Positions 24,635 through 36,059 of a stretch of 64,000 nucleotides of DNA are shown in pieces; position 1 is the stretch's first letter, and each line of letters starts with the position of its first letter. The notes beneath the pieces were generated by a model. That model was not told the origin of the DNA, searched no databases, and was given only the letters and a program-made list of their open reading frames with translations. The stretch is from Ophioderma brevispina (lineage: Eukaryota > Echinodermata > Ophiuroidea > Amphilepidida > Ophiodermatidae). Both the position numbers and the translations under genes were made by a program. The stretch covers positions 22,524 to 86,523 of the forward strand of contig JAMKCH010041226.1 in assembly GCA_023653785.1 (NCBI GenBank), written 5' to 3'.

Positions 24635-25262
24635 CTTACCCTGGTCAAATCTAGGTACAAAATAGGTATTGTACCTAAAATGTACCTATTTCAAATGTCC
24701 ACATTTGGAACAAGTATCAGGTACATTTTAGGTATAATTTAGGTACACTTTGTAAACCAAATTTATACCTAAAATGTACCTACCATAGGTATACTTTTGT
24801 TTGCAAGTGAAAGGTACTTTTTAGGTATGTACCTAATATGTACCAAAAAAGTACCTAAATGATACCTATATGAATTTCAAAAGTAATCATTACCCATCAT
24901 ATGCCTAAAAAGCACCTATAAAGGCACATTGTGGGTACCTGTAGCTAAAAAGTACCTCTCATGTGTTTAAAAGTAGTCCCTATCTTAATTACACCTGTTA
25001 TGTCCTAAAAGGTACCCAATAAAAGTATATTTGGGTATCTACACCTAAATGCTACCTAAAAAGTACCTTTCCTTCGTTCCAAAAGGGGTCCATACCTAAA
25101 TTGTACCTGTTATATACCTAAAAGGTACCCAATAAAGGTATATTTGGGTATCTATACCTAAATGCTACCTAAAAAGTACCTTTCATTTGTTCCAAAAGTG
25201 GTCATACCTAAATTGTACCTAAAAGGTACCCCAAAAAGGTACATTTTGGGTACCTATTCAGG
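24635..25262. mobile_element. GTACC-subrepeat element with ACCCTG inverted ends, copy 1
   Basis: About 630 bp composed of variants of TACCTAAAA, GGTACC and TAGGTA in both orientations, so that most of the block is self-complementary. The left end reads TTACCCTGGTCAAA and the right end CCTATTCAGGGTGAA, giving ACCCTG in inverted orientation. A diverged relative ends at 31885 with GCCAGGGTA, consistent with the same end. Internal periodicity is about 90 bp near 25020-25200, where ACCCAATAAA, TATTTGGGTATCTA and CCTAAATGCTACC recur. No protein. It is best described as a foldback-type non-autonomous transposon with subrepeat arms. Confidence 0.65.
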
Positions 25263-25744
25263 GTGAATAAAAAATAGCCATTGATTGCACCCCCCACCAT
25301 TTTGCAATATACTTGGTGTCGATGGAAAGATTATATTTTATCATATTTAATTTACAGTAATGATCATTGCAATCTGTCGGTATAGGCCAAGCTAGTGTCT
25401 CTTGAATCAAGTAGTCAGTTTGCAACATATCCACAAATTAAAAATGCAATGGACCATATTCCAAAAGAATGCTTAACAATCATTTAACTAAAAATCGTTT
25501 ATCTTTGAAGAAGTGTGGTGGATATTAACAATTCATTAAATTATGAATTAAAGTTTTTTTCTCAATTAGATAAGTTAGCACAGAACCGTTTTTCTTTTGG
25601 TATAATAATTTGGTGCTTTTACCGTAGTTCAAAATATTATCCCGTCTACCTTACTACTTCAGAGATAAATGTTTCTAAACACTAAACGGTTGATAAACAC
25701 CCTTTTGGAATACGGGCTACTGTATTCAGCAAAGCGAACCCACA

Positions 25745-26890
25745 AGAGAATGTTGTGCCGAAATACCCGACTGCCGAAATACCCGGTGCCGAATTTACCT
25801 ACTTTCGGCAGTGCCGAAGTACCCGGGCATTCGGCAGAGGAGAAGGGAAGTGGAAAATAACGTGCTGTTGATGTGTAGAGCACGTGTTTACGCATTTTTC
25901 GTGATTTTATGGACAATTCTACAATGAAACTCATTAAAAATCAGGCTTTTGGCATTTAGGAACAATAGTAGACGTAGATACGATCTTGTAACCCCAAAAG
26001 CACCCACATAGGCCCCATGAAGAAGAATTCCCGCGTTCTTTTACCAAGGTAGCCGAATTCGGAAACAATGTATACGTTATATGCATTGAAGCTCATTGAT
26101 ATACATATGGATCCCATTGTAAAGGTCCCCTTTATTGATTAGGAGGGCTATTAGGCTGGTTGCAACACGGGTTAGGGTTGGGGTTATAGGGCCTATAGGA
26201 CCTAGGCTAGGGTTAAGATAGGGTCAGGAATTATGTTAGGGTTTGGTTATTAGGGTCCGGTGAGTACAAACATTGGGATTAGGCCTATGTGATTTTCTAT
26301 TTGACAAATAGGGGGTGATTTTATTTTTTTATTTTTCTGATGGGGGGGGGGTCATGTTAAATTTATTATTTAGTAAACCAAGCACCTATCTGCATATCAG
26401 CAGTAAATCATATGATGTACCTAATTGTGTGTGTGTGTGTGGGATGGGTGTAGGAGTTCTATGCAATAGGGCCTATATATGTAACTTTACAATAATTAAT
26501 GGTGGTCATGCAATTTTCCAAACACATCTTTCAATTTCTCCTGCCCCTCCCATGTAAATAATGAACGGGCCCTAAAATTATTAGTTTAAAGCTAATCTTA
26601 GCCTGTCGTACGAGGTGAGTCAACTGAACACCTATTTCGTGTCATCCTGTGTCCGTACAGCCAATTGACAACCGCACGCTGTAATAAGGATCCATCTGTG
26701 CCGAACTACTGGGATAACCCATTGTTTCGGCAAGTAACCCTGTCGTTCGGCAGGGTAATGACGTAGCCCGCATTTTCGGCATGAATTATTGCCGAAACGC
26801 CGGGCGTTTCGGCAGATACCCCTGCCGTACGGCAAGGTCATCTGCCGAAAGACCGGGTGTTTCGGCATAGCCCGGTATTTCGGCGCAGCA
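25745..26890. mobile_element. Foldback candidate with CCGAAATACCCGG subrepeats
   Basis: At 25755-25850 the word TGCCGAAATACCCG recurs four to five times in varied form. At 26700-26890 its complement (CGGGTATTTCGGCA-like) and the forward word recur about seven times. The two clusters are mostly inverted relative to each other and about 0.85 kb apart, suggesting subrepeat arms of a foldback element. The 120-residue minus-strand frame at 26632-26994 arises from this repeat and is not a gene. Borders are uncertain. Confidence 0.55.
26155..26262 (+). repeat. Degenerate TTAGGG-like tract
   Basis: GGGTTAGGGTTGGGG, GCTAGGGTTAAG, GTTAGGGTTTGG and ATTAGGGTCC occur within about 100 bases. This may be a decayed interstitial telomere-type repeat or a chance GTTAGG-rich patch, inside the spacer of the preceding foldback candidate. 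Confidence 0.35.
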
Positions 26891-26899
26891 AGAATCAGG

Positions 26900-27640
26900 T
26901 TTTTTACTGCAGCGTGAACACACTCAGCTTCGACTTCATGTGGTCTCAGCTTCGACTTGAAAAGCCCTCGCCACAGCTGTTTGACCCCATGCAAATTGTC
27001 TCTTTTATTTTAGGGCAATTTTAAACAATGGCGACACAATTTTGACAACTGATATAAGTAGGGACATGCAAAAGCTATTACCTCCGCAAATATCAGGAAA
27101 ATTCATTGCGGGAATCTTGCCATATAGGCCTACAAAGTCATAATTTTATGTTATAGCGCCCTCTTATATGCCTATTTTCCATAGAAAGACGTGTAAAACT
27201 AATTTTTATGAAAAATCATATTTGCCCGCAATGAAATTTCATCATCAAATTCACCAGAATATAGTCATGCAATACTCCAAATCATTTGTCAAAAGTTTTT
27301 CGCCCGGTGATGTTTTTTGTTTGTTTGTTTTTCGTTTTGTTCATAATAAATGAGACTTTCAAACACTGTTGTCGCCTTCTCAAAATGGGTGTATCATGCT
27401 AAACATGGAAGTGTGGGTCCGATTGCCTTTTTGAAACGGGTCATAGGCATAAACACCACAGCGCGCTATAGTCCGTGTCTCTCCGCTGTGCATTAATGTC
27501 ATAACATTTTACGCCCGCGTCAGAAATGCCGTCGTTGTTTGCGCGCGTAAACTCGCCGTGGCTTCGAGTCAGCGCTAGCGATTACTCATTTGGCGATCAA
27601 CAAATCTCGCGGCTGATGTCACTGCACGGGAGTAGAGACG
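26900..27640. other. Gene-free stretch
   Basis: No gene or repeat recognised. CpG content rises at 27500-27650 next to the foldback element. Confidence 0.35.
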
Positions 27641-27654
27641 CGGACTATAGTTGG

Positions 27655-28708
27655 ATATGGCACCTCCACGTATCAATTCATGGCGAGTTTTCCCGCTCAT
27701 GTCGAGTTTCACTCGCGGTGTATCGAGATTTCCTCGCCATATGCCGAGTGTGCAGCGTTATATGTCGATTTACAGCGTCTATAATATGTCCAGTTTGTGC
27801 CCTCTCTACATCGAGTTGTGCTCTTTATATGGGGAGTTTGACATAAATCATGTCAGTTTTTAACCGCTCCACGTAATCAAATCATGGCGAGTTTTTCTCC
27901 CCGCGCATGTCGAGTTTCACTCGCGGTGTATCGAGATTTCCTCGCCATATGTCGAGTGTGCTGCGTTATATGCCGAGTTTACAGTGCTATATGTCAAGTT
28001 TGCCTTCTATTAATCGAAGTTGGCACTCTCTATGGTGAGTTTTGAAATAAATCATGTCCAGTTTACGCTCCACGTATCAATCATGGCGAGGTTTGTTTTC
28101 CCTGCGAATGCGAGTTTCACGCGCTTTTGTGTATACGAGTTTTCCTCGCCATATGTTGAGTGTGCGGCGTTATATGTCGAGTTTACAAAAAACTACAAAA
28201 GCCTATAAATTTCCAGTTTGCCCTCTATACCATCGAGTTTTGCTCATCTATATGGTGAGTTTGACATAAATCATGTCCAGTTCAAAATCTCGACATGATT
28301 TTTTCTCAACCTGAATGAAAACTCGACATGATTTTTTGGTGTATGTTTAAAAAAATCATGTCGAGTTTGCTCATGTTGAAAAAAATCATGAAATTAAAAA
28401 AAAAAAAAAAAAAAATCATGTCGAGTTGCTCATGTTGAGAAAAAAAATCAATGGTCAGAGTTTGTCTCTGTTGAGAAACAAACATGTCGAGTTTAGCTCA
28501 TGTTGAGAAAAAATCATGTCCACTTATGCACATGTGAAAATCAGGTCCCAGTTTTTTTCAAAAACTCGCATGTTTATTCTGGACATGATTTATGAAAATC
28601 GGCACATAGAGTTCAAAACTGGATATGCAGCGCTGTAAACGCGACATATAGCGGGCTAAAACTCGATATACAGCGCCTGAAATCGCCTGATTTGATCTTG
28701 GATCGGCC
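27655..28708. mobile_element. Foldback element, copy 2, with exact 8-bp target duplication
   Basis: The element is bounded by the direct repeat ATAGTTGG at 27647-27654 and 28709-28716. The left part contains three tandem copies of an about 205-bp unit, each starting near CTCCACGTAATCAA (27662, 27870, 28072) and carrying ATCATGGCGAGTTT, CGTGTATCGAG, CCATATGTCGAGTG and AAATCATGTC words. The middle turns from TCGACATGATTTTTT to AAAAAATCATGTCGAG at about 28290-28420. The right arm ends in CTGATTTGATCTTGGAT, a diverged complement of the left end. Copy 1 at 5961-6898 has only one left unit. The duplication length and arm design agree with sea-urchin TU-type foldbacks. Confidence 0.82.
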
Positions 28709-28719
28709 ATAGTTGGCTT

Positions 28720-30300
28720 GGCTTATTGCGGCGTTCGACTTACGAGAGCAGGTGCGTAAAGAGTAATAGGCCCCACCCATATCGCTCATCGCAAGCGTAT
28801 ACGCTGTCAAGTTCTTTTGTGACAGCAATTATACCCCCCCCCCCATTTTACAGAGTTGCATTGGTCCTTTATAATTAGTTTCTTCTATGTATTGTATGAA
28901 TTGTCTACTTTTATTTAATATTTGCCACATCAATTATTGATTTTTTAATTATTAATTATTTTGGAAGTCAAACTTTAACTATTTAAAAAAGTAATAGAGG
29001 GTGAAAATGGTGTACATGTGTGGGGGGGGGGGTGGCTGGGATTAAACAAGATTCAGAAGCTAAAACCCTTTACTCTAAATTTGATGTGTAACCCCACAAA
29101 ATAGACTCAAAATTGATCATGGATGAATCTTTCTACTATCATTTGGCCCTAATCACTCTTTAATCACATTATAATATACTACTTTCTTGGAATAGCATTT
29201 TGTGATTTGATTGCAAGTCTAACTGAAATTTGGTGATTTTGAAGATATGGACATTTAAGTTCGCAGAAACAATACAAACAAAATACAGGTTACTTGGAAA
29301 TTGAGACTTTAAAAATATTTATTAATCTGAAAATGTAAACAAATTATATATTTTTTTTTTTTTTTTTTTTTTAAAAGTCTTAAAATATACTTAGCTCACC
29401 ACAACCCCCGAAATATTAGACCCTTGTGACTCACAACTCACATTTTTTTGCACATTTTGACATTTGTTCTCCTTTCTCTGTTGATAAAACGTTGGTTAGT
29501 CGAAGCTATGTTGCCAACATTTTCTTCCGTTTGTAAATATACCCTATTCTTCCTAATGGTGGTATGGTGTATGAACAAAGCGTTGTATAATTTGTATTAC
29601 AGGGTCCCTTAGAAAAGCCACTGCTAGTCCTTGACTACCCTGTTTGCTTTATACAAAGGTATCACCGCAACATGGACGATTGATGTTAACAAAATTCCCA
29701 ATGAGTGGTGGATGACAGCCTACAAAATTGGAATTTCGTAAAAAACAAAACAGATAACATTGAATTTGCACCCCAAACACTCATGTATTATTACTAAGGC
29801 TAATGAATCATATGATCTAAAATCCTCAATCTTTTTTAGGTAAGCCGGAGGATTAGGTGGTGTGATCACAAAAATGCCCATTTAACTTTTAAAAAGAGTC
29901 TTTTCTTTTCCTTTTCCTCGTTGCAGGCACAGGGAATGTTTTCTTTTAAACTGCTATGTTTATAGTACTTTTCCAAGAATATTATATCAGCTTCTCTACA
30001 AGAAGCTTAATAGACTATGCCTTTGGTGCCCTGAATTTTCAACATCTTATGACGGTTGCACATAATTATGACAACAATCTATCATGCAATGAATATTTGT
30101 ACTCCTCAGCTTACTAAATATAAGGCCTATATCATTAAATAATGCATCAAATATTGCCACAAACACTCATACCATTTCACGCATACTCAGGATGTCCAAA
30201 ATGCAACAAGTGTCTAAAAATCCAATTCAAACACTAGCTATAGCTACCAGTACAGTGAGTACACAAATCCTTTAGCTCAACAAAATATTTGAATCTGACA
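28720..30300. other. Gene-free stretch with homopolymer tracts
   Basis: No gene recognised. C-run at 28835, G-run at 29023 and an uninterrupted T-run of about 23 bases near 29350 are the only distinct features. Confidence 0.4.
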
Positions 30301-30308
30301 TTTGGCAG

Positions 30309-31389
30309 TTAAGGGGGGGGGGGGGGGGTAATGGGGTCTGAAGCTGTGAACTTTGAAATGATTTTTCTTAATTTTCCTAATAGTGGTATATACATGTTAT
30401 ATATCATGATTGTAGCCCATGTCACCAGTGTTAAAATCCATGAAAATTTTTGCTCTGTTTCCATGGTAAACCCCGTAAGGCCCTCTGATTGGCTAAACCC
30501 TAGAACGAAATGTACTAAATAACTAAACATGCTCCTGGAACAAAACTTGGGTGACATTGCAGGAGGTAAATACGGATTGAACCATGGAGCCGGATTTTTA
30601 ATACCGTCGCCATGGCAAACCGGCAATCGACAAATCGCATAATTTCATGGCTAAATTGATTTGGAACACAATTTTTGAAATCGGCCTTCATGGTTCACTC
30701 GGCTTATATGTGCCTTCATATGTTATGCCAAATTTTCATGTTCAAAATAGCATGTAGCGTTTTCTAGTTACGTGCGTTCTCGTTTTGGATGTTTTCGTAT
30801 TTAAAACGAAACGAGTATAGGCCTCGAAACAATTTAGAAACAAAATTGAGGCGCTTTTGATGGACCTATTGAATTATTTTTTTTAAATTTCAATTTATAC
30901 TGAATTATCATAATTATTAATGAAAGAATCATCGAAATAGGTGGCATCCATTGTCCTGTAATTAATTTTTAAAATAATTTTCTTAAATAATCGCAGGGTG
31001 AGAAAACAATAAATACATAAAAGCCTTACCCAGTGACATTTAATTAACTTTAAATTTGGAAAGTATAACTTATCATTATTTATATACTTCAACTTAGCCA
31101 AAATGAATGTGATAATAGTTCATAAATAATATCTTTTAAAATATCTTAAATATAACCCCTGAAATTTTTTCACATGATAAAATATAGGAGATGATGGCAT
31201 TTTTTGGCAAATTTCGCGTACACTACTTGACTTGATCAGCCATATCTCGGGACCGAATGTCCGTATTGCATCGAATAAAAGTCATTTTTTTAGATTACAG
31301 TCTACACAATGTAGCCATTGCTTATCGCTTTTCTGGATTAGAACAAGTTTTTATCATATTCAGACCCCATATACCCCCCCCCCCCTTAA
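30309..31389. mobile_element. Element with G-run inverted ends flanked by TTAA
   Basis: The left end is TTAA (30309-30312) followed by an about 16-base G-run, TAATGGGGTCTGAA. The right end is the complement: TTCAGACCCCATATA, a C-run, then TTAA (31386-31389). About 1.08 kb lies between, with no transposase. Symmetric TTAA next to inverted ends fits superfamilies that duplicate TTAA on insertion (piggyBac or Kolobok). The G-run start does not match the usual piggyBac CCC start, so the superfamily is open. Confidence 0.65.
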
Positions 31390-31484
31390 TTCCCATCATA
31401 CAACACTTCCTAAACCTGTGACCACTTGTAATATTATTATGAGATTTTTGAACATGCCTTGATAATCTTGTGATTGCCCAAATA

Positions 31485-31890
31485 CATTTCAGGTACTCGG
31501 AAACTAAGAAAATACTCTAAGTCCCAAAAGGTAATTTAAGGTATTTCAGTTCATGGGGAATATTCCAGAAAAGTATATTTTGCACTAGAAAGTATATTTT
31601 AGGTACTCACATCTAGAGGAGAAAAATTCTAAGTTTTCAAAAGTTAGTTTTAGGTATATTTTGAACTCAATTAGGTCTTGTAGGTCCATTTTTGATGCTT
31701 CCTGGGTTACTTCTGACAGGAAATGTATATTTGGTACAAACCAGGTACTTTTTCTAGGCAACAAATTCAATAAAGGTATAAACTAGGTTAACCCAGAATT
31801 TCTTTTCAAACATTAGGTAACATCTAGGTACAAAAGTAGGTATTAAATAAGTCCACTTCATGTACCCGTCTTTTCTGCCAGGGTATTTTA
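31485..31890. mobile_element. GTACC-subrepeat element, degenerate copy 2
   Basis: AGGTACT, AGGTATTT, TAGGTACAAAAGTAGGTATT and similar words recur through this stretch. The right end GCCAGGGTATTT is the complement of the ACCCTGG start of the 24.6-kb copy. The left end is not clear. Strongly diverged. Confidence 0.5.
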
Positions 31891-32539
31891 CTTACTCACC
31901 ATCAAGCTGATAGCGAAAAATATAAAAATCTGCACAAACTAGTCGCATTTGGTATGAGAAGCTTAACACGTTCTTCATGCTTTTAGAAAAAATGACATTT
32001 GACTAGAGACAGTCGTCAGGCCAAAAGCCCAAGGGCGACAAAAAACCGAATTTCAGCAGGGTACATTTAAGACGCATCACCCTATAATAAAGCGATAATA
32101 ATATTGTGATATGATAGCACGGTGCAGTGTATACATTGAGTAAGTTATACAGGTACCTGCTGATAGCAATAGCATTTACCATTTATAACAGGTTTCCTGC
32201 AATGTGATTTGGGTGCCCCCAAAGAAGGTTTACGTTTTTTGGATCATCCGTAAGATGACAATTTTCGTCCATTTTCTATGATCAAACCATCTTGTGTGGG
32301 CTACACAGAAAACAATATGTAAAAAAAAATATGTATGTTAACTTTATTTTGGTAAAACTAACACAAGTTGTGTAAAAACAATAGCGGGGAACATTTAAAA
32401 AAAAAAATATAGACCTTTTTCTTTATGTTAATTGACTGTTTACCAAAGTATCCTTGCGAAAATTCTTGGGGCTACGTGGGACGTTGAAGTAGTCATCATA
32501 GATTTGATTCAACATTCTGTATTGGGTGGATTTATATAC

Positions 32540-32770
32540 ATTGGCTGTGTAAATACCGGTTGTGTGAAAGCAGAATAATCCGCGGGAAGGGAGCCCACCG
32601 TCCGGGGATGCATAGACGATAACGGAATTAAAGCGTGAAACTAATGTTACGTGAAGAGTCCAAATCAAATCGGTTGGCCTATTGTTCACCATGGTTCAGG
32701 ACCTATGAGGACGCCGGACGATAATTATTTCTACACCGGTTTAGTACCTGAGCAGGTTTACCTGGTTAAA
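32540..32770 (+). repeat. Interspersed repeat family E, copy 1
   Basis: Matches the reverse complement of 43240-43460: CCGGTTGTGTGAAA, GCATAGACGAT, ACGGAATTAAAGCG, AACTAATGTTACGTGAAGAG, GCCGGACGATAAT and TTCTACACCGGT occur in the same order in both. The inverted copies are 10.6 kb apart. The 89-residue minus frame 32423-32692 runs through it, but the second copy does not preserve that frame, so I do not call it a gene. Confidence 0.7.
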
Positions 32771-32799
32771 GAAACACCAAGGTTAGTAACAATTTGAGA

Positions 32800-34060
32800 C
32801 CATTTTGAAGAATCGGGGGAAATATTAGAGATTCAACCTTAGATGATGACCTTTGACATTTGACTCTTTTTGTCTTATACCCTTCATAATCTTTACGTTG
32901 TAGCTAGTACAAAATCTACCTTTTTAATACCTTGTATTATGAATCCCACCCACCTTCCTGGATTCGCCACAGTTTCATGAGGGGCTTCCCCACTATTTGT
33001 AATTAACCGTCTAGAAGACAAATCAACTGAGAAAACATGAATTCTCTCCGGTCAACGAATTGCTCCAAATCGAAAAAAACGACACAGGTTGAACATTCGT
33101 CTCAAGTCGAACGCATCGTAAGTAATATTATGGATTAATAGCAGTAAACCTACGATGTGTCTGATTACGATGGGTCTACGACGTTTGGATTTTTTTTATG
33201 TGAACCAGGCATGAATTGAGGAGATGGCAAGGGAGGCTCATATTTTTAAATTAGTAAATAATTTGAATTACAACCTGAACATAATTGTGTTTTTCACATG
33301 ACAATTATATTATATTAAATGAACACAGAAATCACTTTACCCCCCCCCCCAAAAAAAAAGGTCTGGCTCCGCAACTGATAACATATACTATCTTTTTTCT
33401 GAACTTAAAGGTGCAACGAGATATTAGACATTCAATAGATTTCTTACCTTGTATTTGGTTACAGAAATGTCTTAAAACGGAGAAAAACGGTGATTTTGAT
33501 TTGCTTATATTTCAATATAAAACATAAGCTGAATTTCGTATTTGCTCATATACGAAATTTGAAATGTCACAATTGTTATAGCAAACAAGCATTTCTCAGC
33601 TTAATCCTTTCAGATGGGGATATTTTTGATGGAAAGCTTCAGGGCAAAAATCAGTACTCTCGATTTTTACATGATATGTGAAATCTCTCGTTGCACCTTT
33701 AAATTCAATCATTAGCACTAGTGGTGCTGGTGGGGAGACACCTTTTCAGTAGAAGAATTGTGCCATATGAATGATGTTACAACATGATATGGCTTCATCC
33801 GGTACTGGATACAGGTGAATACAAGCCGCTGATTGGGTCTCACGATTTTGAACTCCACAACCCTCTCAAGCACAAGCACAATTTTGGCAACAACACCCTT
33901 ACTGAACATCTGATTATTACAAAGTTGGTACCACAGCATATTTTGATAATTGATGTTCTGCAATTTTAGCTGTGCAAGAGCATTATTATAACACTTAATA
34001 TACACCCATATTATTATGTTTTGCAATTATTGAATAGCAAATGGCATACCCTAACCCCAG
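32800..34060. other. Gene-free stretch
   Basis: No gene recognised. A C-run lies at 33340. The 102-residue minus frame at 33718-34026 has no recognisable content. Confidence 0.35.
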
Positions 34061-34074
34061 TAGAAGTGACATCT

Positions 34075-34356
34075 TCACATTTGTACAATTACATACCGTG
34101 GTGATGCTATCCGCTTGGAAAGCGGTGGATACATTCTGGACCTAACACCTATAGATGGTATCTATCGCTCCTCTACCAAAACCAGGCTTGTTAGCTTAAT
34201 TGGTAAGAGCGCCCTGCTAGTAATACGGAGGTTGCGGGTTCGAGTCCGGCCAATCGCATATTTTTTTTTTCAACACGTTATGTTGCTCTGGCCATCTCCA
34301 GGGAAAGATTAATCAATATTTATCCATGTCTACCTGAAGAATTAAGTAGTTAGTTA
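34075..34356 (+). mobile_element. tRNA-headed composite repeat (SINE-like), copy A
   Basis: The centre (about 34182-34256) is tRNA-like: TTAGCTTAATTGG is an A-box match, and GGGTTCGAGTCC, 43 bases later, a B-box match. A T-run at 34261-34271 could end pol III transcription. Upstream is a conserved leader (GATGCTATCCGC, GGACCTAACACC, TATCTATCGCTCC), and downstream TGGCCATCTCCAGGGAAAG. The same order, reversed, is found at 41219-41545 and 42010-42290. In this copy the segment after the tail (ATATTTATCCATGTCTACC, AAGTAGTTA, 34311-34356) matches the segment in front of the leader in copy B, implying a tandem or dimeric origin. Confidence 0.75.
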
Positions 34357-34369
34357 AAAATATTTTCGA

Positions 34370-34760
34370 ATTAAATTCTTCTTTTGAAAAGTTTCAATCA
34401 AGATCATTAAAATGTAGGGCAGGGGCACATTCTGTGAAAATCAAAGCCGGTTTTTTTTCACATCTCGTTTGAACTTTGACGCATGAAATAAACAAGGAGG
34501 TAGGTTGTGACGATGAGAAGAAACCGATCATATCCACAAATTGTTTCGTGTTGACTTAAAGTACACTTAAAGTGTTTTGTTTCAAAGCAACAAAGTGTTT
34601 CCTATTAGTAAGCGGCCTGGTACATGTGACATTTTAGGACAACGCAAAGTGGTGGTATACTGTTTCATACTTTGAATACAGAGTGTCTCAAAATATTGTC
34701 ATTTTTGATGACGAACCCCTCGATAAATCGTTAGAAAGCACCCGATGCATATGATTTTGA
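34370..34760. other. Gene-free stretch
   Basis: No gene recognised. ACAGAGTGTCTCAAAA at 34679 resembles a diverged mariner-type end, but no partner was seen. Confidence 0.3.
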
Positions 34761-34766
34761 TATCAG

Positions 34767-35210
34767 TGGATAGCTATGGTCCTCCTCTTTCTATTGATAA
34801 CTTTGACATTGCAGGATAGCTTAAAGATTTTTTTTCCGGTGGTATCAAAATAAGTACTAATAATCACATTATGGCGTCACTATGACGTCGTAAGTTGAGG
34901 AAAGTGTGAAAATACTTTATCTTGATAATGGGGTGGGAAATTGATATTTCGATTTTGGCTGACTCTAAATATTATTATAGCGCTAAATGCCCTGAGTATA
35001 ATAAAACTAGTCATTTCTGATCTAGTAGAGCAAAAACAAAACACGTGGAAATCAGATATTCCTAATTTATTTTTGGTGCAAAAATTGATTTGTCCCTATT
35101 CTACAACATTTTTGCTGACATACGGACTTTATGACGTCATTCTGACGCAATGCTAGGCATGTTGGTACTCATTTTCATATCAATGGGAAGAGGAGGACCA
35201 TAGCTATCCA
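34767..35210. mobile_element. TIR family D, complete copy 2
   Basis: The left end 34767-34799 and the reverse complement of 35178-35210 agree at 31 of 33 positions, both starting TGGATAGCTATGGTCC. The element is about 444 bp, without coding capacity, hence a MITE. The interior has ACTAGTCATTT, GATATTCCTAATTTA and TATGACGTCATTCTGACG, shared with copies at 15.3-15.6 kb and 47.4-47.6 kb. The interior ends carry CRE-like TGACGTC words. The target duplication is not clear. Confidence 0.82.
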
Positions 35211-35439
35211 TTGTTACTAAAATGTGTTTGTGATATTTCTGTGGTATTTTCTTTCGAAAGGGTTGGTTGCCACCCCCACCCTGTACCTTACCTATACCTA
35301 GGTGGATGTTTGTTTTTGGCAATAGCTTTGGCCTCAATCAATGTGTTACTGGTCCACTCCTCCCCCCCCCCCCCCAATTCCCACAAACGGGTCGGATTAG
35401 GTGTATTTCGAGAATCAGCTATGACATCGACCTTATCCT

Positions 35440-36045
35440 GGAGGGAGTTTAACAGAGTTTCAGAAGATGACATTAATAAGGACATAATTATGTAGTGTCC
35501 AAGCACTTCGGGGCTACTTGATCCTATACTCACCTGGTTAATCACGAAGTTACTTGATTCACTGCTGTACATCATTCCGTCCATCGTGCTTCTTGTCCCT
35601 GGGAGAGGGAATTGCACCATCTTCTTTGAAATCTGCTGTGATAAAGCCTTTGCTCAAGAACGAGAACTTGAACTGTAACATTTGTTTTAAGACTTACCAT
35701 CCTGTCAGCAGCCTTTCCTTCCTGTCTAAAGTTCTTGAGGGTGTTGTACAGACTGAATCTGTTTGTTGGTGGTTCACAATGATATTCTTTGGGCAATGGA
35801 AAACCAAGATGGCACGGTGCTTGTTCTTTTAGATGTGGGCAGCGCATTTGACAATATTGATCACGCAGTGCTATCAGCCATATTGCAGCATTTCCTTGGA
35901 ATAACTGGTAACTTGAATTAGTTTAGAACATATGTCTATGGTCGGAAACTACGTGTGCAAATTAACAGAAGGTTATCTGCTCTACATCCTCTTCTATACG
36001 GTGTACCACAAGTATCTGTACTCGTGTCATTGCTGTTTTTTTCAG
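35440..36045 (+). pseudogene. LINE reverse transcriptase fragment (CR1/L2-like), N-terminal half
   Basis: Non-LTR retrotransposon RT. Across two or three frames it reads LLDPI-TWLITKLLD (about 35515), PSSLKSAVIKPLLKNENL (about 35612-35665), KTYHPVSSLSFLSKVLEGVV (about 35690-35745), then VLLDVGSAFDNIDHAVLSAI (about 35820-35875) and ITGNLN-FRTYVYGRKLRVQI, ending in PLLYGVPQVSVLVSLLF (about 35995-36040). The order DPIPTWL, YRPVSNLSFLSK, LLDxSAAFDxxDH, GVPQGSVLGPLLF is typical of CR1/L2-type RT. Asp of LLDV is the first catalytic residue. The YxDD half, endonuclease and tail are missing, and frameshifts plus an in-frame stop show it is dead. Confidence 0.85.
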
Positions 36046-36059
36046 AAAAAATTATTGGT

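Noticed and set aside
26632..26994. 120-residue minus-strand frame
   Set aside because: Overlaps the CCGAAATACCC repeat cluster; its periodic composition is explained by the repeat.
33718..34026. 102-residue minus-strand frame with an overlapping plus frame
   Set aside because: Both strands are open over the same bases, with no domain; a coincidence of low stop density.
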